In this document: positions 1 to 10,500 of the stretch, one piece after another
Numbering within the stretch: position 1 is the stretch's first letter
Layout of the letters: the number at the start of each line of letters is the position of its first letter
NCBI GenBank assembly: GCA_963975495.1
Contig: CAXBID010000010.1
Coordinates: forward strand, 1 to 31,043
Reading direction: 5' to 3'
DNA: 31,043 bases
Source of the DNA: CAXBID01 sp963975495
Lineage (GTDB): Bacteria > Bacteroidota > Bacteroidia > Flavobacteriales > Flavobacteriaceae
Notes under the pieces: model-generated
What the model saw: only the letters and a program-made list of their open reading frames with translations
Told to the model about the DNA's origin: nothing
Databases searched by the model: none
Translations under genes and position numbers: made by a program

Positions 1-1778
1 CAAAAATTCCTTGGTTCACCCCTAAATCACTTGTTTTCGGATTGTATTTATTAATATCTACTTGGCTCAGAGTAAAATGTGATTCACATATTCCATCTCT
101 GTTTTCATCAAATTCGTTTAAAACATATTCAACGGCTTTATCAATTTTTTCTTTGGGTGGTGTTACTCCAAAACGTCTTTTATTCATCATGGCCCAAATT
201 AAAAACTGAATGGTGGCCTCATTATCTTTAGCTTCTATTGTACCCATATAAGGTGTTATAATAGTAGCTATAGCACCTTTGGAATTTTGAGTTTTTGCCC
301 ATTGCTCCCAAATTTTTAGATTTAATTCTTTATTATAACTTGACACTATGGAAAAAAATGAATCCCGATTATACATGTCAGGGGCATAGTTCATGTTGGG
401 CACGTTCAAAGGTATAAAATCGTTTATAGACGTAATCCATGTTAGCATATTGAAATTTGCGTATAACATTTTTTCTATTGAAGAACCTTTAAATCCTTTT
501 CCTTCTGCGAGACGTAATTGTGAAGAAACAACAAAATCGTGATGGCTTGTAAAAGGCTCCACAAACACATAGGTTGTTTTTATTACCTTTTTGTCCATAT
601 CCATTCTATTATAGGGCTGCTTTTGAGGCTGGTGTTCTACAATCTTCAAATCTTTAATCTGTATTTTAGATTCTTTACCAGATTGAGATCCAATAAACAT
701 GGATACACTATCATTTTCTATGTAAGGCACTAAAATACTGCCTTTAAATAGGGTCCATTCATTTTCTTTTATGGGAAATTGATCAATATATTTGATACCA
801 TGTTCCAGCTCAATAGTTTTTTGCCCGTTTTTAATCCTGAAAAGTTTAAGCGCTATTGGAGATGTTCCTTTGGAAAGAAATGATACCGTGTATATTTTTT
901 GATCCGTAAACGGCGTTAAAAATTCAATTCCAGAACTGCCAGAAGGTTCACAGTTAATAGTAATTAAATCAGATTGCTTTTCAATATCTACATTGCCAAC
1001 TTTTTGAAAAGTATCATCTAGTTTTAAAATTGTTTCTTTCCCAGCATCTAGATTAAACATTTCACCAAATGTTTGTTGGATATAATGTTGTCCTTTTGCT
1101 CTTTCTTCTAATGTTGCAACCGAAACCAATTCTGGGTCAGGTAATTTTCTCATTCCTACAAAACCACCACCATGCCCGTTAAACCTTCTACGGGTAGATC
1201 TCGTATAATGATTTTTGTAACCGGCATCCATTAAAACGCCCACCAATTGGTTATCCGCAGTTACAAAACCAGCAGACGGAAACATTTCGTGAACAAAACC
1301 TCCAGGGAAATTATCGTGTTCAAAAGTGAGGTATTTAGAAGGTGTTTCTGCGGGTTTGAAGTTTTCTTCAATTGTATAATATAATGATGGCATACCTGAC
1401 TGAAATAGATCAATGCTCTTTTTAATCACATTTGAGTTTACAACTTCATAGGTTACCGTGATTAATAAGTTCAAGTCAAAATCTGATAAATAGGTTTCTC
1501 TTGATAATTTTACAAGATTTTCATTCCCTGTCCATTCAGAACCTTTCCAAGCAGGAATTTCAGTTGTTTCACTTAAATCCAAATTGACTACTTTAAGCGA
1601 AAATTCTTCTGAATTATGAACCAATAATTGGTTGTCATTATAAATGTCTACGCTAAAGCCTTGTGCTGTATTTCCAACTACTTTTAGATTGATATTTTGA
1701 CCCCATCCAATTGATCCTATGAGACAAAAGCATTGAATCAGAAGTATGATTCTAATTTTTTTATATAACCCTGTCATG
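1..1778 (-). CDS. Exported six-hairpin (alpha/alpha)6-barrel-like protein, 3' end cut by window edge
   Basis: An open frame runs from an ATG at 1778 to the left edge without a stop, about 592 codons, so the C-terminus is missing. The N-terminus (MTGLYKKIRIILLIQCFCLI...) is a signal peptide followed by GQN, suggesting export. Residues of roughly 30-390 look beta-rich, including a stretch resembling a carbohydrate-binding or jelly-roll module. After about residue 420 the sequence becomes helical, with motifs such as NYAPDMYNRDSFF, AKDNEATIQFLIWAMM and NRDGICESHF, which resemble the helical-hairpin repeats and acidic clefts of (alpha/alpha)6 glycosidases. I cannot name a CAZy family. It starts only about 10 bp after the stop of the upstream lipoprotein gene and is the last visible gene of the GH130 operon. 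It is either a glycoside hydrolase or an inactive relative. That it is coding is nearly certain; its function is inference. Confidence 0.8.
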
Positions 1779-1788
1779 TTAAAACGTA

Positions 1789-3540
1789 TTAGTTTGGAAT
1801 AGAATATCTGTAATCTATGATAACATCATTTGCATATAACTTGCCGTTTTTTTCAATTATAACAGTTTCTTGAGGAACTAGAACCAATAAAGCCGCATGT
1901 TCTTTAGCTACATTAAAAGTAAAACTACCCCTTACATTTTCAGCAATAAAAGCCCTTTGAACAGCATCGTAAACCTTTAATTCCTGTTCTCCTGTTGAAA
2001 TGGTTACGGCTTTAACTTCTGCATTAGGATTATAATATAAAAAAGAAGGAAAAGCATTTCCTCTATAAAAATCTGTTGCCAACAAATCCAGCTGCAAGAT
2101 ATTATCTACGTTGGTTCTTGAAATAATGGCTCCTGCAATGCCAACATGTCCGCTACCATACACACTGAATTGAGAGACTTTCGGATTGTCTTTGTTCCAT
2201 TTCATGCCATCCCCAATGGCAACAGGGGCTTTTAAGTCTAAATACAATCCTTCCTCTTCATAATGTGACTTTTTTATAAGCCCTTCATAAGCAATGACAC
2301 CTTTAGTATGTTCTTTTTCTTCTGGAATGGTTTGATGCTTATCTGGAATTTCATAAGGATAAAATAACCGTGATGCATTGGCTGCATTCAGCATCCATTT
2401 CCCTATAGCATTTGCATAGCGCTGATCATAACGCACCATTGGAACCAGTGGCCACATCGTATCATAGGTATTCATTAAAAATCCAAAACCTCCATGATCC
2501 ACGGTACTACCAACGATGCCGGAAACATCATAACCATTCCAATTGTCAACAAGAACGCCCCAACCTTCCCTACAAACTGAGGTGCCATTAAAAGTCCAAT
2601 CCAATAGTTTCGAATACTCATAATTAGTGCCTTCTTCGGCATTTAATCTAGCCGCTACATAAGCGCCAAAAGGCATTAATATTTCATAAAACCTATTTTC
2701 TTTTAATTTTAAAAGTGCTTCCAATGATGATTTTGCACCCTCTAAATATTTTGGATCCTGAAATTTTTGATAAGCAGAATACAACACATATGAATGGCCC
2801 GCAGCCACATCTTCCTGTGCACAAATCCAACTTTTAGTGGGTTCCATAGTAGCGTAATTAAAAAAGGAATACCCGTAATTGCCATTTAAAACAACATTAG
2901 CCTCATAAAATTTATCGGCTACAGAACGTAAAATGGGTTCAAAACCTGTTTCGTTTGGATAAAAATCCGCCACCGCATAAAACATCACGTTGGGATACAC
3001 ATCATACCACCAATCCCTTGCATACCCACCACCTAATTGAGCGACCTCTGGGCTCGTATTGTTCATCATAATATCCCATTTCGTTTCAGAATTAAAATAA
3101 TTTTTTAGCATGCCCGTATAATTTTCACCATTCTGGTTCGATTTATCTACACCTACCAAACTGCCGCCTAATACAGAGCCAATACTCGCCAAGGATTCGT
3201 GAAAAATACCTTCATAATGTTCTAGTCCTTGTCTAACATCGCCCATTGCTGTATAAATCCCGTAGGTTTCTTGATCTACGTTTTTACGGGAATTATCTTT
3301 CCAGATTAATGGCCAATAATCTCCTGTTTGATTAGGGTCGTATACTAATCTATCATAATCCTTTGCAATCTGATTAAAGTCGATGATTTTAAATGGTTTT
3401 GGTAAATTGGGCATGGCATCAATCCGGCTCAAATGAATTTGATCGACCGGGTTTTCGATGGTAAATTTTGATGCTTCGGTTTTACATGAATAAAAACCCA
3501 AACCAATCATTAAAACTAGGATGTATTTCATTATTTTCAT
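1789..3540 (-). CDS. Unassigned lipoprotein, possible (alpha/alpha)-toroid glycosidase
   Basis: This 583-residue protein has a lipoprotein signal (hydrophobic stretch, then GFYSC with Cys19), so it should be anchored in a membrane and face the periplasm or cell surface. A second Met at residue 4 (MKYILV) is an equally good start. The body is rich in aromatic and acidic residues typical of a carbohydrate cleft: YARDWWYDVYPN near residue 175, CAQEDVAAGHSYVLYSAYQKF near 240-260, CREGWGVLVDNWNGYDV near 325, and STVDHGGFGFLMNTYDTMWPL. Alternating helical segments suggest an (alpha/alpha) barrel, and a beta-rich C-terminal portion follows. I do not recognise the family. It sits 16 bp downstream of the MFS gene and 10 bp upstream of another exported (alpha/alpha)-barrel-like protein, so it is probably a saccharide-degrading enzyme of this operon. 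An isomerase, epimerase or lyase with this fold is also possible. Confidence 0.8.
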   Translation of the reverse strand: MKIMKYILVLMIGLGFYSCKTEASKFTIENPVDQIHLSRIDAMPNLPKPFKIIDFNQIAKDYDRLVYDPNQTGDYWPLIWKDNSRKNVDQETYGIYTAMGDVRQGLEHYEGIFHESLASIGSVLGGSLVGVDKSNQNGENYTGMLKNYFNSETKWDIMMNNTSPEVAQLGGGYARDWWYDVYPNVMFYAVADFYPNETGFEPILRSVADKFYEANVVLNGNYGYSFFNYATMEPTKSWICAQEDVAAGHSYVLYSAYQKFQDPKYLEGAKSSLEALLKLKENRFYEILMPFGAYVAARLNAEEGTNYEYSKLLDWTFNGTSVCREGWGVLVDNWNGYDVSGIVGSTVDHGGFGFLMNTYDTMWPLVPMVRYDQRYANAIGKWMLNAANASRLFYPYEIPDKHQTIPEEKEHTKGVIAYEGLIKKSHYEEEGLYLDLKAPVAIGDGMKWNKDNPKVSQFSVYGSGHVGIAGAIISRTNVDNILQLDLLATDFYRGNAFPSFLYYNPNAEVKAVTISTGEQELKVYDAVQRAFIAENVRGSFTFNVAKEHAALLVLVPQETVIIEKNGKLYANDVIIDYRYSIPN

Positions 3541-3556
3541 CTGTAATATTCTTTTT

Positions 3557-4864
3557 TTATTGGACTGTTGTAACCTCTATGGCATCTTCATTTTGAGCAA
3601 TCTTATTCTTAGTCACTAATGTTTCATTTTCCAATGTGTCCTGTTGTCTTAAAAGCTGTTTCGCAATAGGTATGGAAAGCAATTGAAGCACTCCGATAAT
3701 CAATAAGGCATACCTTAAGGCAATATCCGTATTTATATAAAAAGCGATCACTAAAAAAGTACCTGCTCCTAAAAAACGACCGACAAATAACCCGAATTCA
3801 TGATTTAAAATATAGGAAAATTCATTTCTGTTTTCAATGGAAGACAATAAATCTATGACTTTTAATTGAATGGGAAAATAGGCAATATCAAGAACCGGTC
3901 TCGCAATCAATAATAAAAACATAAATAAGATGACGCCTGTGGTATTAAAAAGCAACCCATTAAAAAATGATGCCAAGAAAAAGCAAATGAGCCCCACGGA
4001 AAAAATAGCCAATCGGTGTTTTGGTTTTGAATATTTCCCTAGAAGAAGCATAATGACAGCAGCAATAACGGCACCAATGGATATTGCCGAACCCAATGCG
4101 CCTTCTGAATGGAAAAATTTCATCATCAACATGGCAGGTGCCGTGACTATAAAACCTTGCGCCAACCCTTTTAATACGGCTAATTGGAGCATTTTTTTCC
4201 AGAGTTTGTGAAATTTAAAATATAAAAACTTTTCATTCTTTGGTTTTTCATAGGTCCCAAAATGAAATACAATGGATGCCAAAATGGTAATCCCAAAAAC
4301 AATCATGGTTATTACCCTATAAGCTGAATTAACACCTTCATTTGTCAAATCGCCTTCCACTTCCCCGCTCATTAAAAACCATCCTATAAGGACCGGTACC
4401 GTAGATGCAATGATGGTGTAAAGAAATGTTTCTAAACCATAATAAAAGTTTCGTGTTCTATCTTTTGTGGTAGCCAGCACCAAATAATCCCTATTGGCCC
4501 AATACAGCCCGAAAGACATGCCCATAATTAAACCGGCTATGGCTATTCCTGTATAATTAATTTCATCCAAAGACATCATAAACACCATGGAAACACCGCT
4601 TAATATCATTCCCAAGGAAAATAATCTTTTGATATTGATTTTGTTCAATAAAAAGCCATTTATAAAAAAAGTAATGGGAATCCCCACATAAATGGCCAAT
4701 TGATATAAGATAACTTTTGAAGGATCATTAGAATTTCTCATGATATATGAGGCTACAAAAATATCGATTACGGGTAATACAAATGCATAAATGGTATTTG
4801 TAAGTATCAGTATTTTTGCACTTCTCGTAAAATCCTTTAATCCTACTTTTGCTAAATCTATCAT
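3557..4864 (-). CDS. MFS transporter, YqgE-like, probable sugar permease
   Basis: The product is a 435-residue polytopic inner-membrane protein with about 12 hydrophobic segments, a central cytoplasmic loop rich in Lys/Phe (YEKPKNEKFLYFKFHKLWKKM, about residues 204-224), and a hydrophilic C-terminal tail. The overall pattern and the N-terminal motif (DLAKVGLKDFTRSAKILILTNTIYAFVLPVIDIF, about residues 3-36) resemble the YQGE-type group of the major facilitator superfamily. Its start ATG overlaps the stop of the GH130 gene by one base (TAATG), which suggests translational coupling. In PULs a permease paired with a GH130 enzyme usually imports the disaccharide or manno-oligosaccharide that the enzyme consumes. 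That role is inferred from context; the substrate is unknown. Confidence 0.85.
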   Translation of the reverse strand: MIDLAKVGLKDFTRSAKILILTNTIYAFVLPVIDIFVASYIMRNSNDPSKVILYQLAIYVGIPITFFINGFLLNKINIKRLFSLGMILSGVSMVFMMSLDEINYTGIAIAGLIMGMSFGLYWANRDYLVLATTKDRTRNFYYGLETFLYTIIASTVPVLIGWFLMSGEVEGDLTNEGVNSAYRVITMIVFGITILASIVFHFGTYEKPKNEKFLYFKFHKLWKKMLQLAVLKGLAQGFIVTAPAMLMMKFFHSEGALGSAISIGAVIAAVIMLLLGKYSKPKHRLAIFSVGLICFFLASFFNGLLFNTTGVILFMFLLLIARPVLDIAYFPIQLKVIDLLSSIENRNEFSYILNHEFGLFVGRFLGAGTFLVIAFYINTDIALRYALLIIGVLQLLSIPIAKQLLRQQDTLENETLVTKNKIAQNEDAIEVTTVQ

Positions 4865-5913
4865 TATTGCCCTAGTGTTTTTAATATTTGATTCATTGAA
4901 AAGCTAGCCAAACAAACATGTTCATCTGATGCGCCGTAATACATTTTGATGGTATCTCCATCGACTGTATGTCCGTTGGTAAAAACCACATTTCCAAAAA
5001 AACCGGTTTGTTCATATTCAGCAATGGGTTCCATGATAGGTTCCTCCGAGCGTGCAATCACAGTAGATGGATCGTTTAAATCCAATAAAATAGCACCTAA
5101 ACAATACCGATTTCCTTCAGTAGCACCGTGATAAATTTCAAGCCACCCTTTATCTGTTTTAATGGGTGCTGCGCCAGCACCTAAACGTTTGCTGTCAAAC
5201 TTCCCTATACGTGTTTTTGCAATACATTTATGATTTCCCCAGTGGATGCCATCCAGGGATTCTGCAAGCCATATATAATTACCTCCTAATTCTGGGCTAC
5301 TTGGCCGGTGCAATGCAAAATATTTGTCGTTTATTTTTTCTTCAAAAATGGCGCAATCTTTATTGTGAGGACTAAAGATCATCCCATGCTTCTCAAAGTT
5401 TTTCCAATCTTTGGTAGTTCTTAAACCCACACCTACGCCATTAGGGGACACCATGGTATAGGTTAAATAATAGCTGTCTTTAATTTTTGAAACCCTACAA
5501 TCTTCAATACCATAACTTTCATAGTCGCCTTCTCCAAAAAGTGAAGGATAATTTTTGTCTTCTTTGAATGTTATTCCATCATCACTAAAAAGCAATCTAA
5601 GATGGGATATGGTTGTTAAATAATCTGTGCCATTATAACTGATTACCCTGGCATCGGACGCATCCAACTTTGGGTCATTCATGTCGAAATCCAAAATTTC
5701 AACGTTGCCAAAATCATTGTAAATGGGTACAGACAGGAGGCCTTCTTTTTGAACCGTACGTTCTGCTACCCTAACAAGAAGTCCTATTTTTCCATTAAAT
5801 TCAAACACCCCTGGGTTCAATAAACATTCAATGATCATATTCTCATTGTTAGGTTCTAAATCCTTGGGAGACACTAATGGGTTTTGTTTGTATCGAATTG
5901 CAATATCTGCCAT
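4864..5913 (-). CDS. GH130 family beta-mannoside phosphorylase or hydrolase
   Basis: This 349-residue protein without a signal peptide should be cytoplasmic. It has the five-bladed propeller hallmarks of family GH130: an Asp-Arg motif at SDARV (about 86-90), GIEDCRV (135-141, matching the family's EDPR-type motif that carries the catalytic Asp, here D138), LHRPSSP (201-207), RLGAGAAP (243-250), YHGA (261-264) and YYGASD (325-330). Family members are inverting phosphorylases acting on beta-1,4- or beta-1,2-linked mannosides, or beta-1,2-mannosidases. I cannot separate these reliably by eye, although the His-Arg pair and the YHGA motif leave phosphorolysis possible. It is the first gene of a four-gene operon with the MFS permease and two unassigned exported proteins, placed just after the terminator of the SusCD unit. 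Length is normal for the family. Confidence 0.9.
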   Translation of the reverse strand: MADIAIRYKQNPLVSPKDLEPNNENMIIECLLNPGVFEFNGKIGLLVRVAERTVQKEGLLSVPIYNDFGNVEILDFDMNDPKLDASDARVISYNGTDYLTTISHLRLLFSDDGITFKEDKNYPSLFGEGDYESYGIEDCRVSKIKDSYYLTYTMVSPNGVGVGLRTTKDWKNFEKHGMIFSPHNKDCAIFEEKINDKYFALHRPSSPELGGNYIWLAESLDGIHWGNHKCIAKTRIGKFDSKRLGAGAAPIKTDKGWLEIYHGATEGNRYCLGAILLDLNDPSTVIARSEEPIMEPIAEYEQTGFFGNVVFTNGHTVDGDTIKMYYGASDEHVCLASFSMNQILKTLGQ

Positions 5914-5932
5914 ATCTTTTTTAATTTTAAGG

Positions 5933-5963
5933 ATAAAGTAACAGTGCTTTATTATTTAACAAT
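5933..5963 (-). promoter_or_regulatory. Weak candidate promoter for the GH130 operon
   Basis: On the minus strand ATTG is followed by a 19-base spacer and TACTTTAT. This resembles the Bacteroidota housekeeping promoter (TTTG, 19-21 bases, TAnnTTTG) with one mismatch in the -33 box and at least one in the -7 box. It lies between the terminator and the GH130 start codon, about 20 bp from the ATG, giving a very short leader. It is plausible but weak; the operon could also be expressed by read-through. Confidence 0.25.
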
Positions 5964-5966
5964 CAT

Positions 5967-6008
5967 AAAAAAAGAGAAGTAGCAATTAACAGTATAACTA
6001 CTTCTCTT
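5967..6008 (-). terminator. Rho-independent terminator after susD-like gene
   Basis: On the minus strand an 11-bp perfect stem (AAGAGAAGTAG at 5998-6008, pairing with 5972-5982) encloses a loop of 15 bases and runs directly into seven U residues (A-run at 5967-5973 on the plus strand). This is a classical intrinsic terminator about 40 bp after the stop of the SusD-like gene and about 55 bp before the GH130 start. It separates the abundant SusCD transcript from the downstream enzyme genes, either fully or as a partial attenuator. Confidence 0.85.
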
Positions 6009-6048
6009 AAAACTAAACTAAACTCAAAAACTAATTTTAATTAAATTT

Positions 6049-7536
6049 CTAATACCCTGGATTTTGTGTAATGGTTCCACCAGACTTATCAATTTCTCCT
6101 TGAGGAATTGGATACACATAGTTATGGTCTTGAAAATTTCTGCCTAGTGCAGTAAGTACTGCTTTTGCAGTTCCCCATCGTTTTAAATCATTAAATCTAT
6201 GAGATTCAAAACCCAATTCTACTCTTCTTTCAGACATTAACCATCCTTTTATTTGAGACGCGTCCGTTGAACTTGGTCTGTCTGCTAAAGTTCCTGGAGG
6301 TATTATAGACCCGTCTGCAGTTACGGTGTTTCTAGCTCTTGCTCGTATTTGATTGATTATTGAAACAGCCCCTGAAAAATCGTCTGTTTCGTTTAATGCT
6401 TCTGCTTTCCATAAAAGCACATCAGCATATCTTATAAAAATTTTATTACTGGGAGCATCGTCATTGCCTTTAAAGTCCCCATTTGTATTTCCCAATAATT
6501 TTGAAACATTTTGATTGGGGACATCTACAGTATATAATAGCCTTGGATCATTTGCTTCAAAAGCATTTATAAAATCCTCACTAGGAGCAATAAAGCCCCA
6601 GCCTATTAAAGCACAAATGCCGTTTCCATTTCTTGGGTTTTGATCAGAAATATGATCGTAGGCATAAATCACTTCATTATCCGTAAATTCTTTAGTATAA
6701 TCAAAACTGTCAAAATAATTAGCATTCAGGCTATAAAAACCAAGTACATCAAGCTCTGAAATAGAGCTCAATACAGACCCCCATTCTTCATTATATAAAG
6801 CCACTTTCGCCTCTAAAGCAATCGCTGCACCTTTTGATGCTCTCGATTTGTCGGAAGCATCAGGATATTTTGCATTTGGCAATAAAGATTTGGCTTGCAA
6901 TAAATCTGATTTTATTTGAGCGGTAACCTCTGCTTTAGGGACTCTTACCGCCACATCAAAAGCATCTTCAAATGATAGTAATGGATTAAGCAATAATGGC
7001 ACATCCCCAAAATTATTGATTAAATCAAAGTAGTAAAATGCTCTTAAAAAATAAGCTTCCCCTAACAATTGATTTTTTCGCGCCTCACTTATTCCAACTG
7101 CTTGTGTTACTTCAGCGTTCGTTAAATAACTAATAGCAAGATTTATTCTGTTTATGCCTTCATAATCATAAAGCCATAACCCATTAAAAGCGCCATTTGC
7201 AGGTGTAAAGCTAAAATTACTCAATTCGTCCATCCAAGCTTGATCGCCATCTGGATTCCATTTTTTGTTCATATCATTGGATGCAATGTCTTGAAGTATA
7301 AAATCATTTCTAAGCACGGCTCCACCATCCCAATCCCATTCGCCAATAAGGTTTAGGGTACTTGCTTGAAGCTGGTACGAAGATTCAACTGAAGATTCCA
7401 ATGTGTTTATTGTTGGATTTGCATCAATTTGGTCTAAAGTAAGAAGCCCGATAGGGTCTTTTGTTAATTCATCGTCACAACTTACTAAGGCTGTAATAAT
7501 GAACATAAAAATAATACTCTTATATATTGTTTTCAT
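6049..7536 (-). CDS. SusD/RagB-like surface glycan-binding lipoprotein (first pair)
   Basis: I place the start at the ATG at 7536 (MKTIYKSIIFMFIITALVSC, lipobox Cys20), giving 495 residues. An in-frame ATG 33 bases upstream at 7569 would overlap the SusC stop and spoil the lipoprotein signal. The protein shows typical SusD features: the DD(E)L..DP segment after the lipid Cys, TPR-like helical repeats (ARKNQLLGEAYFLRAFYYFDLINNFGDVPLL near 150-180; KSRASKGAAIALEAKVALY near 225-245), the family C-terminal block IRYADVLLWKAEALNE, INQIRARARN, and ERRVELGFESHRFNDLKRWG, and the ending YPIPQGEID..GG.ITQNPGY. It forms the lid of the SusC transporter encoded 19 bp upstream and binds the incoming oligosaccharide at the cell surface. 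The substrate is not evident from sequence. Confidence 0.95.
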   Translation of the reverse strand: MKTIYKSIIFMFIITALVSCDDELTKDPIGLLTLDQIDANPTINTLESSVESSYQLQASTLNLIGEWDWDGGAVLRNDFILQDIASNDMNKKWNPDGDQAWMDELSNFSFTPANGAFNGLWLYDYEGINRINLAISYLTNAEVTQAVGISEARKNQLLGEAYFLRAFYYFDLINNFGDVPLLLNPLLSFEDAFDVAVRVPKAEVTAQIKSDLLQAKSLLPNAKYPDASDKSRASKGAAIALEAKVALYNEEWGSVLSSISELDVLGFYSLNANYFDSFDYTKEFTDNEVIYAYDHISDQNPRNGNGICALIGWGFIAPSEDFINAFEANDPRLLYTVDVPNQNVSKLLGNTNGDFKGNDDAPSNKIFIRYADVLLWKAEALNETDDFSGAVSIINQIRARARNTVTADGSIIPPGTLADRPSSTDASQIKGWLMSERRVELGFESHRFNDLKRWGTAKAVLTALGRNFQDHNYVYPIPQGEIDKSGGTITQNPGY

Positions 7537-7555
7537 AACTAATGTTTTTATAATA

Positions 7556-10500
7556 TTAAAACTTAACATTTAGGCCAAATAAAACTGCCTTTGCCGATGG
7601 ATAGGTTCCTCTATCTATTAAATCTGTAGATTCTGGATCTAATCCTGTATAGTCCGTAGATGTAAATAGATTTTGCCCAGACACATATAGGCGCATATTT
7701 TGAATTCCTATTATAGAATCAATCGTATAGCCTAGTTCTATGTTTTTAAGGCGTAAATAAGACGCATCTTCTACAAAAATACTAGACACCTTACTGCTTC
7801 CATTATCCTCAAAGGCAACTCTTGGTATGGTATTGCTACTGCCTTCGCCATCCCATGCTCCTAAAATATTTGTGGTGTAATTAAACGGACGTGTATCGTA
7901 ATCTATAATTTGTTTTCCGTCATTATATCTGTCAACACCTTCAACCCCTTGAAAAAGGAAAGAAAAGTCGAAATTTTTATAAGATGATGAAAATGAAATT
8001 CCGTATGTAAGATCTGGTATGGAGTTACCAAGAAATTTTCTATCGTCAGAATTTACAATGCCGTCATTATTTACATCTTCAAATTTAATGTCTCCAGGTT
8101 TAACGGCTGGATTTAAAGTCCCATTTAAATGACTATCTATTTCGGCTTGATTTTGATAGATCCCTACCATTTTATAGCCATAAAATGCATTTAATGATTG
8201 ACCGACTTCAGTTCTTGTAACCTGACCGATAAGATTGGGTACATTTGGATGTAACTTTTCAACCTTATTGATTAAGGTTCCCATGTTTGCATTGATGCCA
8301 TATTTGAATTCGTTATCTGAATTTCTATAATTTACAGAAAGTTCAAACCCTTTATTGCTAACTTCACCAGCATTCACAATAGTAGGAGCAACATCACCAA
8401 CAATACTTGGTAAGCCAATTGGTAATAAGATATCCGTTGTGTTTTTTTCAAAATATTCAGCGGATATGGCTAGTTTATTGTTAAATAAACCAATGTCCAC
8501 ACCAATGTTTGTTGATTCGGAACTTTCCCATTTTAAATCCTCATTTCCATATCTATTTACAACAACTTTACCGTCTGTTTGACTTATAAGTGTTAAAAAG
8601 GCATAATTATCAATCTCTTGATTTCCTAATTTACCCCAACCTGCCCTCAACTTCAAGTTTGATAACCATGATACATCTTTTAAGAAACTTTCATCAGAAA
8701 TTTTCCAACCTACAGAAATAGAAGGGAAATAACCCCATCGGTTTTTTTCTGAAAACCGTGACGATGCATCAGCTCTTATATTGGATGTGACCATGTATTT
8801 GTCGTCATATACATAAGTGGCAGAACCAAACAAAGAGAATAATGTCCATTCTGAAGCACTTCCGCCATTCCATAAGTCAGCTTCCGTTCCACCGAAATCA
8901 ATATACCTAAACGTAGGATCTGTGATGTCAAACCGAGCTCTACTTGCCCCAATTGATGAACTAAAATTATCAATATATTCAGTACCTACTAGCAAGCTAA
9001 CATCATGTTTGTCGTTAAATGTCTTTGTATAGTTCAGCGTATTATTAAATGTAATGGTGCGCGATTCCCCTCGTTCTTCACTTAAACTATTTGGACGGTT
9101 TTGTCTTCCCAACCCTTGATCCGTAGCATTTCCACCGCCATCATCATCACCATAATTCTTACCAAATGTTTTATTATGGATAAATGATAAATCGACCCCA
9201 ACGTTGGTTCTAAATGTTAATTCTTTATTTTTTAAAAAGGAATACTCAGCAAATATATTTCCAAATGTTCTAAAATCTTTTCTTACATCATCTGTATAAT
9301 AAGCCAGTGCTACAGGATTTGAAGCCCATTCGTATTTGTCACTTTCCCAACCTCCATTGGCAAAATCATTGTTTTTATAAAATGGTAAATCTGTAAAAAA
9401 ACTATTTTCAGAATAAGTAGGATCATTTACGTCTTTGTAAACTCCAATTACTGGAGGCCTTAACAGCGCATGTCTTATAATTCCTGGCGCATCTCCTTTT
9501 GAAGATAATTTATCTTGTGTGGCATATGTTAACTGAAGATTAGTGCCTATTTTTAAACGCTCTGTTAAATCTATATTCAGATTGGTTCTATAACTTAATC
9601 TTTTGTATTGATCATTATCAAAGATGACAATACCATCTTGACCATAATAGCCAAGTGACATTAAAAATTGAACTTTATCGCTTCCGCCACTAGCTGTAAA
9701 TTGCAAATTTTGTGATCTTCCTGTTTCAAATAACTCATCAAGCCAATCTGTGTCTGCAAAATCAGCTCTACCTTTGTCTGCCGTATAGGGGTTCGTACCA
9801 GATCTATCAGAATTATTCCAAGCTTTTTCAACAGTATTCATATACTGTTCGGCATTTAACATATTAGGAAGATTGGCGGCGTTGTGAATACCTGTCCAGT
9901 AATCTACATCAAAACTTATTTTTCCTATGGCGCCACCCTTGGTTGTAATCAATACAACACCACCCGAAGCTCTTGAGCCATATATGGCTGCTGCAGAAGC
10001 ATCTTTTAAAACCGTCATGGATTTAATATCGGCTTGATTTAAAAAACCAATATCTCTTGTAGGAATACCATCTATTACGTATAAGGGGTTATTGTTTCCA
10101 ATGGTACCTTCACCACGAATGCGCACTTGTATAGGATCACCAGGAGCACCAGTACTAGATGTTACCTGTACACCTGCAATTTGCCCTTGTAAAGCTTGAG
10201 TAACATTCGCTACTCTAGTTTTTTCAAGATCACCCATATCTACTACTGCGACGGCTCCAGTTAAAGTCGATTTTTTTCTTGATGAATATCCAACTAGGAC
10301 AATCTCATCAAGTGCCTGCGAATCTTCAATTAAAACAACATCAATAATGGTCTTGCCGCTAACAGAAATTTCTTTTGTAATATATCCTACAAAACTAAAG
10401 ACCAAAACGGCGTTTGAATCTACATTATCGATAGTGTAGTTACCATCAAAATCACTTACAGTGCCTTTAGAGGTGTTCTTTACAATGATATTAACCCCAG

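Noticed and set aside
539..733. Plus-strand open frame
   Set aside because: It is antisense to the continuous minus-strand exported protein at 1-1778 and has no recognisable features; the same applies to the other plus-strand frames inside large genes.
7537..7569. Upstream ATG for the first SusD-like gene
   Set aside because: It would overlap the SusC stop and place 11 polar or mixed residues before an otherwise perfect lipoprotein signal; the ATG at 7536 fits better.
8776..8973. Short minus-strand frame inside the SusC-like gene
   Set aside because: It is a different frame of a well-supported barrel-coding region.
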